Positions 15,948-26,081 of a stretch of 49,505 nucleotides of DNA are shown one piece after another (positions within the stretch are counted from its first letter, which is position 1; each line of letters begins with the position of its first letter). The stretch comes from Bacteroidota bacterium (lineage in GTDB: Bacteria; Bacteroidota; Ignavibacteria; Ignavibacteriales; Melioribacteraceae). The notes beneath the pieces were generated by a model that saw only the letters and a list, made by a program, of their open reading frames with translations, made no database searches and was not told the origin of the DNA. The position numbers and the translations under genes are program-made. The DNA lies in NCBI GenBank assembly GCA_021812705.1, contig JAKAMT010000004.1, positions 1-49,505 on the forward strand, given 5' to 3'.

Positions 15948-17840
15948 ATGAGCATCAATAACAGCGAAACAAATTATAATAAAGTATCCGTAAAAAAACG
16001 AGGATGGTTCAGACGGCTGTTCGCGTTTGTTGGTCCTGCATACCTTGTAAGCGTAGGGTATATGGATCCGGGAAACTGGGCTACCGATATAGAAGGGGGA
16101 GCAAGATTCGGCTATTCTTTAATTTGGGTTCTGCTTGCATCCAATCTAATGGCAATTCTTCTTCAGACACTTGCGGCACGGCTTGGCATTGTGACTGGAC
16201 ATGATCTCGCTCAAGCCTGCAGAAAAGAATATTCAAAAACGCTCAGCTTTTTTCTCTGGATACTGGCCGAAATTGCTATTGCCGCTTGTGACCTGGCAGA
16301 AGTTCTAGGAACAATTATCGGATTAAATTTATTATTCGGACTTCCGCTTTTGTGGGGATGTGTAGTAACCGCATTCGATACATTTTTGCTCCTTGCCATC
16401 GAGAAACTTGGCGTTCGTAAAATGGAAGCCTTCATTGTCATGCTTGTATCTACAATAGGAATAAGTTTTTTTATAGAAGTATTTCTGTCTCAGCCGGATT
16501 GGTCTGGCATCGCAAGCGGATTCATACCTCATTTAGATTCATCGGCATTGTTCGTTGCAATTGGAATCATTGGCGCGACAGTGATGCCCCACAATCTGTA
16601 CCTCCATTCTTCGCTTGTGCAGACCAGAGCAATTTCAGATACTCATACTGGAAAGGCAGAAGCGTGCAAATATAATCTTATCGATTCCGCCATAGCTCTT
16701 AACGGAGCCTTCTTTGTGAATGCTTCAATAATGATTATGGCCGCTGCTGTTTTTTACAGCCGGGGTCTGGTTGTAACCGAGATTCAGGAAGCTTACCACT
16801 TATTGCAGCCAATTCTGGGTTCACAAATAGCACCGGTTGTATTCGGAATCGCTCTGGTTGCCGCCGGTCAAAGCTCAACACTCACCGGAACAATATCCGG
16901 GCAAATTGTAATGGAGGGCTTTCTAAATATAAAACTCAGGCCATGGCTTAGAAGAATAATTACCAGAGGACTGGCCCTTATTCCCGCGATTATTGTGATT
17001 GCTTTGATGGGAAATGAGGGAACACTGAAACTGCTGATTTTTTCGCAGGTCATTCTCAGTCTGCAGCTTCCATTTGCAATTGTTCCTCTGATTCAGTTCA
17101 CTTCAGAAAAAATGAAAATGGGTAACTTTGCCAACAAATACTGGGTTAAAATAGTATCCTGGATTGTGGCACTATTCATTATAGCTCTCAACTTTAAACT
17201 CATACTCGACACAGTGCTCGAATGGCTGCAATCAGGAAGTATGGCAGTTTATTTTATTATTCCAATGCTGATATCGATTTCCGGACTGCTGCTGTACCTA
17301 ATAATTCTTCCGCTGTTTAAGGAAAGTAAACCGTGGTCAGAGAAGACCGTTTCTTTGAGTAAAGAGATTGCCGCAAAAATTCTGCCGAGGAGCTATAAGC
17401 ATATCGGTGTTGCTATTGAACACGGCGATGGAGACGCAGTGGTTATTTCGGAAGCGTTATCCCTGGCTAAACTTCATAATGCCAAACTGGGATTGCTCCA
17501 TATAGTTGATACTCCCGGAACAATGATCCATGGAAATGAAGAAGAGAGCCTTCACAGCAAGGAAGACAATGCGTATCTGATAGATCTTGCAAGGGAGATT
17601 GAAGAACATGACATACCGGTGGAAACCGCGCTTCGTTACGGTAATCCTTCCGACGAAATAATTAAAGCTGTGGAAGAGGAAGGATATGATTTTCTGGTCT
17701 TCGGTTCACACGGGCATCATACTTTTGGAGACATTCTGTTCGGCAAGACAGTAGATAGTGTGCGCCATTCAATAAAAATTCCAATCATGGTTGTAAGAAC
17801 AACGCACGGCGATCGTGAGCGGGCGCTGAGAGAAAAATAA
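15948..17840 (+). CDS. NRAMP-family divalent metal transporter fused to a universal stress domain
   Basis: From the ATG at 15948 the protein has 630 residues. Residues about 25-450 are a multi-span NRAMP (MntH) transporter. The metal site is visible in VGYMDPGNWATDIEGG (Asp and Asn of DPGN) and in ATVMPHNLYLHSS (the MPHN motif). Such proteins import Mn2+ or Fe2+ with protons across the inner membrane. Residues about 480-625 are a cytoplasmic UspA domain that begins HIGVAIEHGDG and has GSHGHHTFGDILFGKT, close to the G-x2-G-x9-G-[ST] ATP-binding pattern but with Lys after the last Gly. The reading frame is open further upstream into mrp, but no other start has support. The ribosome binding site at 15948 is weak. 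Confidence 0.92.
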   Translation: MSINNSETNYNKVSVKKRGWFRRLFAFVGPAYLVSVGYMDPGNWATDIEGGARFGYSLIWVLLASNLMAILLQTLAARLGIVTGHDLAQACRKEYSKTLSFFLWILAEIAIAACDLAEVLGTIIGLNLLFGLPLLWGCVVTAFDTFLLLAIEKLGVRKMEAFIVMLVSTIGISFFIEVFLSQPDWSGIASGFIPHLDSSALFVAIGIIGATVMPHNLYLHSSLVQTRAISDTHTGKAEACKYNLIDSAIALNGAFFVNASIMIMAAAVFYSRGLVVTEIQEAYHLLQPILGSQIAPVVFGIALVAAGQSSTLTGTISGQIVMEGFLNIKLRPWLRRIITRGLALIPAIIVIALMGNEGTLKLLIFSQVILSLQLPFAIVPLIQFTSEKMKMGNFANKYWVKIVSWIVALFIIALNFKLILDTVLEWLQSGSMAVYFIIPMLISISGLLLYLIILPLFKESKPWSEKTVSLSKEIAAKILPRSYKHIGVAIEHGDGDAVVISEALSLAKLHNAKLGLLHIVDTPGTMIHGNEEESLHSKEDNAYLIDLAREIEEHDIPVETALRYGNPSDEIIKAVEEEGYDFLVFGSHGHHTFGDILFGKTVDSVRHSIKIPIMVVRTTHGDRERALREK

Positions 17841-17879
17841 ATAATAAATTTTTGAGTTCTTATTAAACCCTGATTTATT

Positions 17880-20015
17880 TTACTCCGCCGCTTCTTTGGT
17901 GTGAACTTTCTTGGGATTCGGCAGCGAACGCATCATCATCCTTTCCTGATGGCTTATTTTATTTTCTGTGTAAACTTTACGGTTGAACACATAACTCCCG
18001 GTTGGAAGCAGAATTCTCGCTTTAATATTGTCATTCAAACAGGTTTCCAGAATGTAATTCTTAATGAAACGCTTTAAACTTTTTTCGAGTATCGGAAATG
18101 AAATTTCCACTCTCCTGTCAAGATTTCTGGGCATAAGATCTGCACTGCTGCAATAAATTTCTTCCTCTCCGTTGTTATAAAAATAATAAACGCGGCTGTG
18201 CTCCAGGAATCTGCCAACTATACTTACAACTCTAATGTTGTCGCTCAAACCGGGGCGCTGCGGAACCAGACAGCATATGCCTCTAACAATCAGATCGATC
18301 TTTACGCCGCAGGATGAAGCCTCGTACAGCGCGGCTATAAGCATCGGATCTACTAAAGAGTTCAATTTAAAAATAATGTGGCCGGTACCGCCCTCCTTTG
18401 CATTTTTTATCTCTCTGTGAATCAGGTCCAGAAATTTTTGCCGTTTATTTATCGGCGCAACCCACAATTTCCTGAATTCTTTCTGCTCGGAATAGCCGGT
18501 TAGAAAATTAAAAATCTCCGACGCATCGGCGCATATTTCGTCATTGCAGCTGAACAAGCCAAGATCTGTGTAAATTTTTGCCGTGGCGGTATTGTAATTG
18601 CCGGTGCTCATATGCACGTATCTTTTTACCCCGTCTACCTCTTTTCTCACAACCAAAGTCATCTTTGCGTGAGTTTTTAAACCAAGAAGTCCGTATACGA
18701 CATGCACTCCGGCTTTTTCAAGCTCCCTCGCCCAGAATATATTGTTCTCTTCATCAAAACGTGCTTTCAGCTCTACGAGCACGGCAACCTGTTTTTTCCT
18801 TTCTGCCGCTTCTATAAGATATTTTACAATTGGAGAATTAGTCCCCACGCGGTAAAGCGTCTGTTTTATTGCAAGAACGTCGGGATCCAGAGAAGCCTGT
18901 TTTATAAATTCAATTACCGGATTAAATGAATCATAAGGGTGACTTATAAGAATATCTTTTTTTCTTATCAGGGAAAAAATATTTTCTTCCTCTTCAAAAA
19001 TTTCCGGAATCACAGGGTGAAACGGTTTCTCTTTTAAATTCGGAAGCTGCAGATCATAGAGAAGCATTAAATCGCTTAAGCCGAGATTGCCGTCTATGAT
19101 ATGAAGATCATCTTTCGTTATTTCCAGGTTCTCTACCAGCGTTTCAATCATATACTGTGGCATATTCTTTTCAACTTCGAGCCGTACTACAGAGCCGAAT
19201 TTTCTCTGCTTAATATTCTCTTCCATCATTTCCAGAAGATCGTCCGCTTCATCTTCCTGAATTTCGAGATCGGTATCGCGCGTAATTCTGAAACGGTAAG
19301 ATTCAATTACTTCGAGTCCGGGAAAAAGAAGATGCAGATTCGATTTGATGAGATCCCCAATCCATACATACTTGATTGCGCCGTTACTGTTTCCGTTCCT
19401 TGATTTATGCTTGACTATTGTATCAATCCTCAAAAGACGGGGAAGAATAGATGGCACTTTCACACGGGCAAAATATTTTTCTCCGGTGGGTTTCTTTATC
19501 AGTATCGCAAAACTGATGCTCAAATTTGAAATATAAGGAAACGGTCTGCCCGGATCGAAGGCAAGGGGAGTAAGTACGGGGTAGATTTCCCTAAGAAAAT
19601 AATTATTCAACCCTTCGCGGTCTTCGGTCGAAAGTTCATCCAGATTGTATATAAAAATTTTATTCTCTTTTAGCTGGGGAATTATTTCTTCTCGCCAGTA
19701 TTCATTTATCCTTTTAAGCATCGGCTGAATCGTCTGTTCGGCTTTTCTAAGCTGTTCAATCGGAGTCAACCCGTCAATTGAAGTGTCCAAAACCTTTGCG
19801 CGAAGCTGTTCCTTAATGCCTGCAATTCGGATCATATAAAATTCATCCAGGTTGGAAAAGAATATGGAGATGAATTTAATTTTATCCAGGAGAGGAAGTT
19901 CGGGATTCAACGCCTCTTCCAGAACCCGTCTGTTAAATTCCAGCCAGCTTAAATCCCTGCTGAAAAAATTATCGGGCTTGATATATTTTTGAAGATTCTC
20001 TTTAGTAAGTTTCAT
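17880..20015 (-). CDS. ppk1: Polyphosphate kinase 1
   Basis: PPK1 makes polyphosphate from ATP and runs the reverse reaction. The 711-residue length is normal. The N domain begins NFFSRDLSWLEFNRRVLEEA near residue 17. The head domain follows. Catalytic domains have KQTLYRVG, LVELKARFDEENNI, the autophosphorylated His 468 in YVHMSTGNYN and the second conserved His 606 in LEHSRVYYF, followed by SSADLMPRNLDRRVE. All expected residues are present. It is convergent with the NRAMP gene (39-base gap, no clear terminator) and lies downstream of the deaminase gene on the same strand with a 54-base gap, probably in one transcript. Confidence 0.98.
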   Translation of the reverse strand: MKLTKENLQKYIKPDNFFSRDLSWLEFNRRVLEEALNPELPLLDKIKFISIFFSNLDEFYMIRIAGIKEQLRAKVLDTSIDGLTPIEQLRKAEQTIQPMLKRINEYWREEIIPQLKENKIFIYNLDELSTEDREGLNNYFLREIYPVLTPLAFDPGRPFPYISNLSISFAILIKKPTGEKYFARVKVPSILPRLLRIDTIVKHKSRNGNSNGAIKYVWIGDLIKSNLHLLFPGLEVIESYRFRITRDTDLEIQEDEADDLLEMMEENIKQRKFGSVVRLEVEKNMPQYMIETLVENLEITKDDLHIIDGNLGLSDLMLLYDLQLPNLKEKPFHPVIPEIFEEEENIFSLIRKKDILISHPYDSFNPVIEFIKQASLDPDVLAIKQTLYRVGTNSPIVKYLIEAAERKKQVAVLVELKARFDEENNIFWARELEKAGVHVVYGLLGLKTHAKMTLVVRKEVDGVKRYVHMSTGNYNTATAKIYTDLGLFSCNDEICADASEIFNFLTGYSEQKEFRKLWVAPINKRQKFLDLIHREIKNAKEGGTGHIIFKLNSLVDPMLIAALYEASSCGVKIDLIVRGICCLVPQRPGLSDNIRVVSIVGRFLEHSRVYYFYNNGEEEIYCSSADLMPRNLDRRVEISFPILEKSLKRFIKNYILETCLNDNIKARILLPTGSYVFNRKVYTENKISHQERMMMRSLPNPKKVHTKEAAE

Positions 20016-20069
20016 TGCGAACTATTTTGCCGAACCGATTTTAAAAATAATTTATTAACATAGAACATA

Positions 20070-20558
20070 TTAAAACTTTTTTGCCGAAGAAAAACTTTCC
20101 AGATCATAATCAATTTCTTTATCCGGCTGGGGAAGACGCCGTATTTTTATATCTGCAATTTCAAAAAATTTTTCCGCGAGCGTATCATGATAATCGGAAA
20201 AAATTACAATTTCCTTAATGCCGGCCGTGATGAGCGCTTTTGAACAGTTTGTGCACGGCATATTTGTGATATACGCGGTTGCCCCCTGAGTGCTTATTCC
20301 GTGTGACGAACATTGCAGGATTGCATTCATTTCCGCATGAATTGTCCGTACGCAATGATTGTCCACAATCAAACAGCCGTCATCCTCGCAGTGCTTATCT
20401 CCCGGAATCGATCCGTTGTAGCCTGTGGATAGAATCTGCTTGTTTTTAACCAGAACGCATCCGCAATGCATGCGCGGGCAGGTCGCCCGTTCGGATACGA
20501 GCATAGCCACTTTCAAAAAGTAATCGTCCCATGACGGACGCGGAGCCGATTTTCCCAT
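20070..20558 (-). CDS. dCMP deaminase-family protein (ComEB-like)
   Basis: This 162-residue zinc deaminase converts dCMP to dUMP in the best known members, supplying thymidylate synthesis. The catalytic HAEMNA (His 74, Glu 76) and PCTNC (Cys 102, Cys 105) motifs are complete. An upstream region with HCGCVLVKNK and a Cys/His-rich DKHCEDDGC matches the second, structural zinc site of dCMP deaminases. Start: the ATG at 20558 has AGGTGA upstream; a GTG directly before it would add one residue. Its 5' side is the long gap 20562-20960, so its own promoter probably lies there. ppk1 follows on the same strand. Confidence 0.93.
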   Translation of the reverse strand: MGKSAPRPSWDDYFLKVAMLVSERATCPRMHCGCVLVKNKQILSTGYNGSIPGDKHCEDDGCLIVDNHCVRTIHAEMNAILQCSSHGISTQGATAYITNMPCTNCSKALITAGIKEIVIFSDYHDTLAEKFFEIADIKIRRLPQPDKEIDYDLESFSSAKKF

Positions 20559-20561
20559 CAC

Positions 20562-20960
20562 TCACCTGTATTTGCTATTTTGATTCTTAATTTACAAAAT
20601 ATTTTGGCGGAAAAGTTTTATAAAATAGAGGGAAAACAGGATCGGAAATAAGGTTTGCATTAGGATACCAGGCCCGGATCCAAAGCAAAAAAAAACTGCT
20701 GAGGTTGAGGGCGGACCACAGCAGTTTGATATGTAATAAGGGAGGTATGTATTGAGAATCTGATCCTATATGCTCAATTTTCGTACCAAATATTTTTTAG
20801 CTCAAAAAATTATTCGACAGTTCCTTTCTTATTTTTAATTTATAAAAGCTGCAATTTGCTTCAAATTTGAGGCGCAAAATCCATTCAATCATTTAATGCT
20901 TTACCTAAAAGTTCTGAACCCGGTTCTGACAGGAACGACCGGTAATTTTGGGAAGAAGCT
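20562..20960. other. Non-coding gap between the deaminase and histidine kinase genes
   Basis: About 400 bases without a credible gene. It holds a terminator-like hairpin (listed separately), a near-perfect ribosome binding site on the plus strand (AAGGGAGGT at 20739-20746) that is followed only by a two- or three-codon frame, and a 6-bp inverted repeat ATTGAG/CTCAAT at 20751-20778. Near 20919-20942 an imperfect hairpin (CCGG and GAACCGG arms with a bulge) follows the kinase gene. The promoter of the deaminase gene should be near 20580-20640 but I cannot name its boxes. Confidence 0.6.
20687..20727 (-). terminator. Terminator-like hairpin with long T-run, minus strand
   Basis: On the minus strand AAACTGCTG and CAGCAGTTT form a 9-bp stem around a 17-base loop, and six more T bases continue the 3' arm. 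It is about 230 bases downstream of the histidine kinase gene and could end the STAS-purA-kinase transcript. The distance is long, so it may instead end a small RNA. The same stem read on the plus strand lies just before an orphan ribosome binding site. Confidence 0.55.
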
Positions 20961-22184
20961 TTATGTAATATTTTCTGATTTCATCAGAATAATTTTGAAT
21001 GTTGTACCCTCATTTAGAACGGAATTTTTTACGAAAATTTTGCCATTGTGATAATCTTCCACAATTCTTTTAGACAGGCTCAATCCTAATCCCCATCCTC
21101 TCCTTTTAGTGCTGTAACCGGGACGGAAAATATCCTTTCTTCTTCCGCTCTCAATTCCTTTCCCGTTGTCAGTTACTTCAATTTCAATCTGTCTGTGTTT
21201 TTCTTCCACGGAAAATTTAATTATGCCGTCATTTCTTTCAATTGCATCCAGAGCATTCTTAATTAAATTTTCAACGACCCATTCAAAAAGATCTCCGTTC
21301 AATTTTGCCTGCAGTTCTTTACTGCCTTCGACGCTTATGTTCACATTCTTGCCTAACTGAGGAAGCCTTCTTTGAAAATAATTAATAACTTTCTCTATAG
21401 CTAAATAGGGTGAATCGTCTTTTAGCTCAGGCTTTGAGCCTATCTTTGAAAAACGGTTTGTAATCTTATTAAGCCGCGTCAAATCTCCGTCTATCTCTTC
21501 CGATATATCAAGGACTTTATCCGGATCGGAGTAGCTGAGTTTGAGCATCTCATTCCACCCCATCAGGCTGGATATTGGTGTCCCCAGCTGATGTGCGGTT
21601 TCCTTTGACATGCCGACCCAGATATTGCTGTGTTCACTCTTCTTGATGTAGCTGAAACTCAGATAGGCAATTAGCAGAAAAAGGAGAGCGAAAATTATCT
21701 GCAGATACGGATAATATTTCAGGCGCGTAACTATATCTGAATCGCCGTAATAAATTTTCTGAAAAACCTTTCCATTGGGAAGTTTAATTTCGATAGGTGA
21801 GTGTTCCGATTCCAGCGATCTGAGTTTGTCCGTTAAAAATTTTTTCAGTTCGGTTAGAGATATTCCCGGCTTATGTTCAATATTTTTATATCCGCTTCCT
21901 TCGGCAGTCGCTGTTACATTTCCCTCGCCGTCGGTTAGTATTAGAGGAAAATCTATTCTTTGAATGATATTCTGAAAAATGAAAGTCAGGTCGGAATTTG
22001 GAGATTCCGTATTAGCTACATACTCCAAGCTGCTTGCGTAGAGTTTTACTATTTCTGTTTCACGCTGTTGAAGTTTTGATACTAAATTTTGTGTATAATA
22101 AAGAGTGCCGATAGCAATTGCTGCCCCGATGACCACCAAGCTTAGCTTAATATTCATAGAAGCCGGACCGCCGGACATTTTCAT
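20961..22184 (-). CDS. Membrane-bound sensor histidine kinase
   Basis: The 407-residue protein has a membrane span at about 12-30, an extracytoplasmic sensor region (about 31-158), a second span at about 160-180 and a cytoplasmic kinase core. The H-box is SKETAHQLGTPISSLMGW with His 198. The ATPase domain has the N-box ENLIKNALDAI, DNGKGI and FRPGYSTKRRGWGLGLSL. It should autophosphorylate and pass phosphate to a response regulator. No full regulator gene is adjacent; the receiver-only protein at 33533 is a possible partner only by neighbourhood. GGAGA stands before the ATG at 22184. It is downstream of purA (78-base gap) in a STAS-purA-kinase set. Confidence 0.94.
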   Translation of the reverse strand: MKMSGGPASMNIKLSLVVIGAAIAIGTLYYTQNLVSKLQQRETEIVKLYASSLEYVANTESPNSDLTFIFQNIIQRIDFPLILTDGEGNVTATAEGSGYKNIEHKPGISLTELKKFLTDKLRSLESEHSPIEIKLPNGKVFQKIYYGDSDIVTRLKYYPYLQIIFALLFLLIAYLSFSYIKKSEHSNIWVGMSKETAHQLGTPISSLMGWNEMLKLSYSDPDKVLDISEEIDGDLTRLNKITNRFSKIGSKPELKDDSPYLAIEKVINYFQRRLPQLGKNVNISVEGSKELQAKLNGDLFEWVVENLIKNALDAIERNDGIIKFSVEEKHRQIEIEVTDNGKGIESGRRKDIFRPGYSTKRRGWGLGLSLSKRIVEDYHNGKIFVKNSVLNEGTTFKIILMKSENIT

Positions 22185-22262
22185 AAAAATCTCCAGTTTG
22201 AAATTAGCGGTATAAATTTACATAACTCTCCGGTTCTATTAAAAATAATAGAGTGTAAAAAT

Positions 22263-23600
<1,338 letters not shown>

Positions 23601-23939
23601 TTATTTAAAACTTTCTACAGCATCATCTACAGAAGTAAAGTGCTCAAAAATGGTAATTAACTTCGTAATCACCAGCAGGCTTTCTATCTTTTCAGTAGCG
23701 TTGGCCAATTTCATAACGCCGCCGCCGTTTTTAACAGTCGTATAACCGCTGATAAGCATGCCAAGGCCAGAGCTGTTCATAAATTTGGTTTCTGCGAGAT
23801 CAATAATTACATTTTTTTTCCCTTCATCGAGTAATTTATGAAGAAGATCGCTGAACTCCTGTGCTTCTGGACCGCCCATCACATTTCCCTTTAATTCAAC
23901 TACAACAGCCCCGTACTTTTCTACCTGTTTTACCTTCAT
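23601..23939 (-). CDS. STAS-domain anti-sigma factor antagonist (SpoIIAA/RsbV-like)
   Basis: A 112-residue single STAS domain. It has VVVELKGNVMGG at the start, the IIDLAETKFMNSSGLGMLI core with the phospho-acceptor serine motif NSSGLG (Ser 56/57), and the final amphipathic helices. Proteins of this type bind an RsbW-like kinase when unphosphorylated and release its target; phosphorylation by the kinase turns them off and a SpoIIE-type phosphatase restores them. It is divergent from the ECF sigma gene, whose operon encodes a matching kinase and three phosphatases. AGGAG lies before the ATG at 23939. A TATAATTG box at 23990-23997 is a possible -10 element, without a good -35. Confidence 0.94.
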   Translation of the reverse strand: MKVKQVEKYGAVVVELKGNVMGGPEAQEFSDLLHKLLDEGKKNVIIDLAETKFMNSSGLGMLISGYTTVKNGGGVMKLANATEKIESLLVITKLITIFEHFTSVDDAVESFK

Positions 23940-24106
23940 AGATTCTCCTCAAGTTTTATTTTAAAGTTAATTATCGTTTTTCTTTAATTCAATTATAAGA
24001 TAAAATAAAGAGATAAAAATGGATATAATCATTCACAAATAATTATATTGGCAGTTAAATTATTGAATAGAAAAGTAAAAAGAAAGTTAATTTAAGCCTC
24101 GGCGTT

Positions 24107-24136
24107 TTGTGATTTGATCCGTGTAAATCATAATTT
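24107..24136 (+). promoter_or_regulatory. Candidate promoter of the sigma-factor operon with a dyad in its spacer
   Basis: TTGTGA (24107-24112) and TAATTT (24131-24136) are 18 bases apart. Within this stretch TGATTT (24110-24115) and AAATCA (24125-24130) form a perfect inverted repeat with nine bases between, an operator-like dyad. Transcription would begin about 30 bases before the sigma gene. A second candidate, TGGATA-18-TATATT, lies near 24028-24057. Neither is proven. Confidence 0.35.
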
Positions 24137-24173
24137 TTAGAGGAACAATAAACAGGTATCCCCGTCTAAAAGC

Positions 24174-24776
24174 ATGGAATTCGGAAAAGAAAAAGAACAA
24201 TTTGATCCACTCGCTCCCCAAGAGGAAAAAGATGAAGATTTTTCTCTTATAAGAAAATTTATTGATGGGGAAGAGTCAAATTTCAGACTTTTGGTTTATA
24301 AGCATAAAGATAAGGTGAGAAATCTGGTGTTCCTCACTTTAGGCGATACCGAGTTTGTGGATGATATTTCTCAGGACGTATTCATTAGCGTTTACCATAA
24401 ACTTAACGAATTCAGATTTGAATCCAAGTTTACTACTTGGCTTTACAGAATTACAGTTAATAAATGCAGGGATTATTTAAGAAAGAAAAGAGTTAGAAGC
24501 ATCTTTGTCCCTATTAAAGATTCCGATACAGATTATGGGACCGGTCCGTTTTCTGAGGATATTGATATTCCTAATCTGGTAAGAAAATCGATCGATAAAT
24601 TACCCGAAAAACTTAGAATACCGTTAGTGCTTAGAGACATTGACGGATTAAGCTACAAAGAGATCGCGGATCAGCTGGGAACGGAAGTGGGGACAATTAA
24701 ATCAAGAATTTTCCGAGCCCGTGAAAGTTTAAAAATCATTCTTGAACCGTATCAAAAAGAGTTGAGAGCCAGTTAA
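24174..24776 (+). CDS. ECF-type RNA polymerase sigma factor
   Basis: The 200-residue protein has a sigma-2 region at about 30-105 (FRLLVYKHKDKVRNL, DISQDVFISVYHKL, FTTWLYRITVNKCRDYLRK) and a sigma-4 helix-turn-helix at about 140-195 (LPEKLRIPLVLRDIDG, YKEIADQLGTEVGTIKSRI). Sigma-3 is absent, as in ECF factors. An acidic 25-residue N-terminal extension precedes sigma-2. ECF factors redirect RNA polymerase to stress or envelope genes. It heads a seven-gene partner-switching operon. No zinc-type anti-sigma gene follows. The next gene encodes an unrecognised membrane protein two bases after the stop. The ribosome binding site at this ATG is weak, which suggests low or controlled translation. Confidence 0.95.
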   Translation: MEFGKEKEQFDPLAPQEEKDEDFSLIRKFIDGEESNFRLLVYKHKDKVRNLVFLTLGDTEFVDDISQDVFISVYHKLNEFRFESKFTTWLYRITVNKCRDYLRKKRVRSIFVPIKDSDTDYGTGPFSEDIDIPNLVRKSIDKLPEKLRIPLVLRDIDGLSYKEIADQLGTEVGTIKSRIFRARESLKIILEPYQKELRAS

Positions 24777-24778
24777 AG

Positions 24779-26047
24779 ATGGAACAGCCGAAAAGAAAAT
24801 TTCTCAGAACCGCAGCTCTGAGAAAATATATTCCTTTTGCTGTCCTCGGAATTTTAACGGTATTGCTGATGGTCTTCTTCAAAGAGAGGAATGAGGGAAT
24901 TTCGAAAATTTTTGAGGAGGGAAAAACTAATGTACTCTCATTCTACGCCGAAAATTTAAAACCTCTCATTTTTCAGACAACCATTTCTCAGGAAGATATT
25001 TTCAATTTTGCTCTTTTCAACAGCCTTCCGCTGGATAAAGACAAAAATAAAATTCTCGAAATATCCCACGATCAAACAGGTAGGGAAACTTTTGTAATAA
25101 GAACAGCCCCCTATAACCGAGATACTAAAAATTACGACACCTTTGTTAAGTATATTGGGATGAATAGGGACCAGAAACAAAAAATAGACTCGATTCTTAA
25201 CTCATACAAAAAAGATATTTATTCATCGGTGCTTCTTAACGAAAAAAATACATACGCTGTAAACCCGAATATTACAGATCTTCAGCAGGCGGTGCTTGCA
25301 GATATAATCTCTTACACGCAAAGCATCGATAAAAATAAATCAAATGAAAAATTTGCGGAATATTTCAGCACACGCGACGAGAGCAGACTTGCCGGATTGA
25401 TCGGATCTGCGAAAAAAATCAGCAAGGATGAATATCTGTTAATTACTCCCGATACTGTTGCCAGAACCTATTTCAAGTGGGACCAGAAAAATTTTGATAA
25501 AAATTATAACGACTTGGAAAGAAAGAAGATAAACATGCTGCCCCCGCTGCCTGAATTTAAAATTGAATACGAACATCCGAAATCATGGACGAATAATGTG
25601 AGCGGAGTTCATAAAGAAAATTTCTCTTTTAACATCGACACAAATTACATGAAAGTTGTGATCCCGGTTGAGGGTTTTAATCTTTCTGCGGCTGTCCAGG
25701 AAAGTTTGAGAGTGAAATTGGGCGAAGCGGCAAAAAAACTAAAAAGTATCAGATTTAAAATGGAAAAGATGTCCGGAAATATGAAACGCAAACAGGCCGC
25801 TTCCACCGGAGAACCAGAAGAGATCATCAATCCGTTCGAATTGGCAAATCAGGCTCTGCAATTCTTTTCAGGCGGAAAAGAATGGAGCAATTTGGGCGGC
25901 AAAATAGATTCTTTGTCCCGGCTTATAACTCCCAGTATGAAGGACTCGATAAAAAATGAGATCCGGAGGGAGATAAGAAGGGCCGCCAATGAAATAAAAA
26001 ATGCAAAACTGAAGGAAAGATCAGACTCTCTGCGGCTGAAAAAATAA
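24779..26047 (+). CDS. Single-span membrane protein of unknown function, next to the ECF sigma gene
   Basis: I do not recognise this 422-residue protein. It has a short basic N-terminus (about 17 residues), one membrane span (about 18-36) and a long, probably periplasmic part. A segment near 125-150 (YIGMNRDQKQKIDSILN) looks like the LTxxQ-type helices of Spy/CpxP periplasmic stress proteins; this is a weak likeness. The region 270-320 looks like beta structure and the last 60 residues are a charged, helical stretch rich in Lys and Arg. The cytoplasmic tail seems too short for a normal anti-sigma domain. Its start is two bases from the sigma stop, so the two are probably made together. It could be the envelope sensor of the operon. 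That is inference. Confidence 0.75.
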   Translation: MEQPKRKFLRTAALRKYIPFAVLGILTVLLMVFFKERNEGISKIFEEGKTNVLSFYAENLKPLIFQTTISQEDIFNFALFNSLPLDKDKNKILEISHDQTGRETFVIRTAPYNRDTKNYDTFVKYIGMNRDQKQKIDSILNSYKKDIYSSVLLNEKNTYAVNPNITDLQQAVLADIISYTQSIDKNKSNEKFAEYFSTRDESRLAGLIGSAKKISKDEYLLITPDTVARTYFKWDQKNFDKNYNDLERKKINMLPPLPEFKIEYEHPKSWTNNVSGVHKENFSFNIDTNYMKVVIPVEGFNLSAAVQESLRVKLGEAAKKLKSIRFKMEKMSGNMKRKQAASTGEPEEIINPFELANQALQFFSGGKEWSNLGGKIDSLSRLITPSMKDSIKNEIRREIRRAANEIKNAKLKERSDSLRLKK

Positions 26048-26081
26048 ACCTTATAATTTTACGCTTATAGGCTTAAACGCG

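Noticed and set aside
24110-24130. CRP or FNR operator
   Set aside because: The arms TGATTT/AAATCA and their nine-base spacing do not fit either consensus; kept only as an unnamed dyad.
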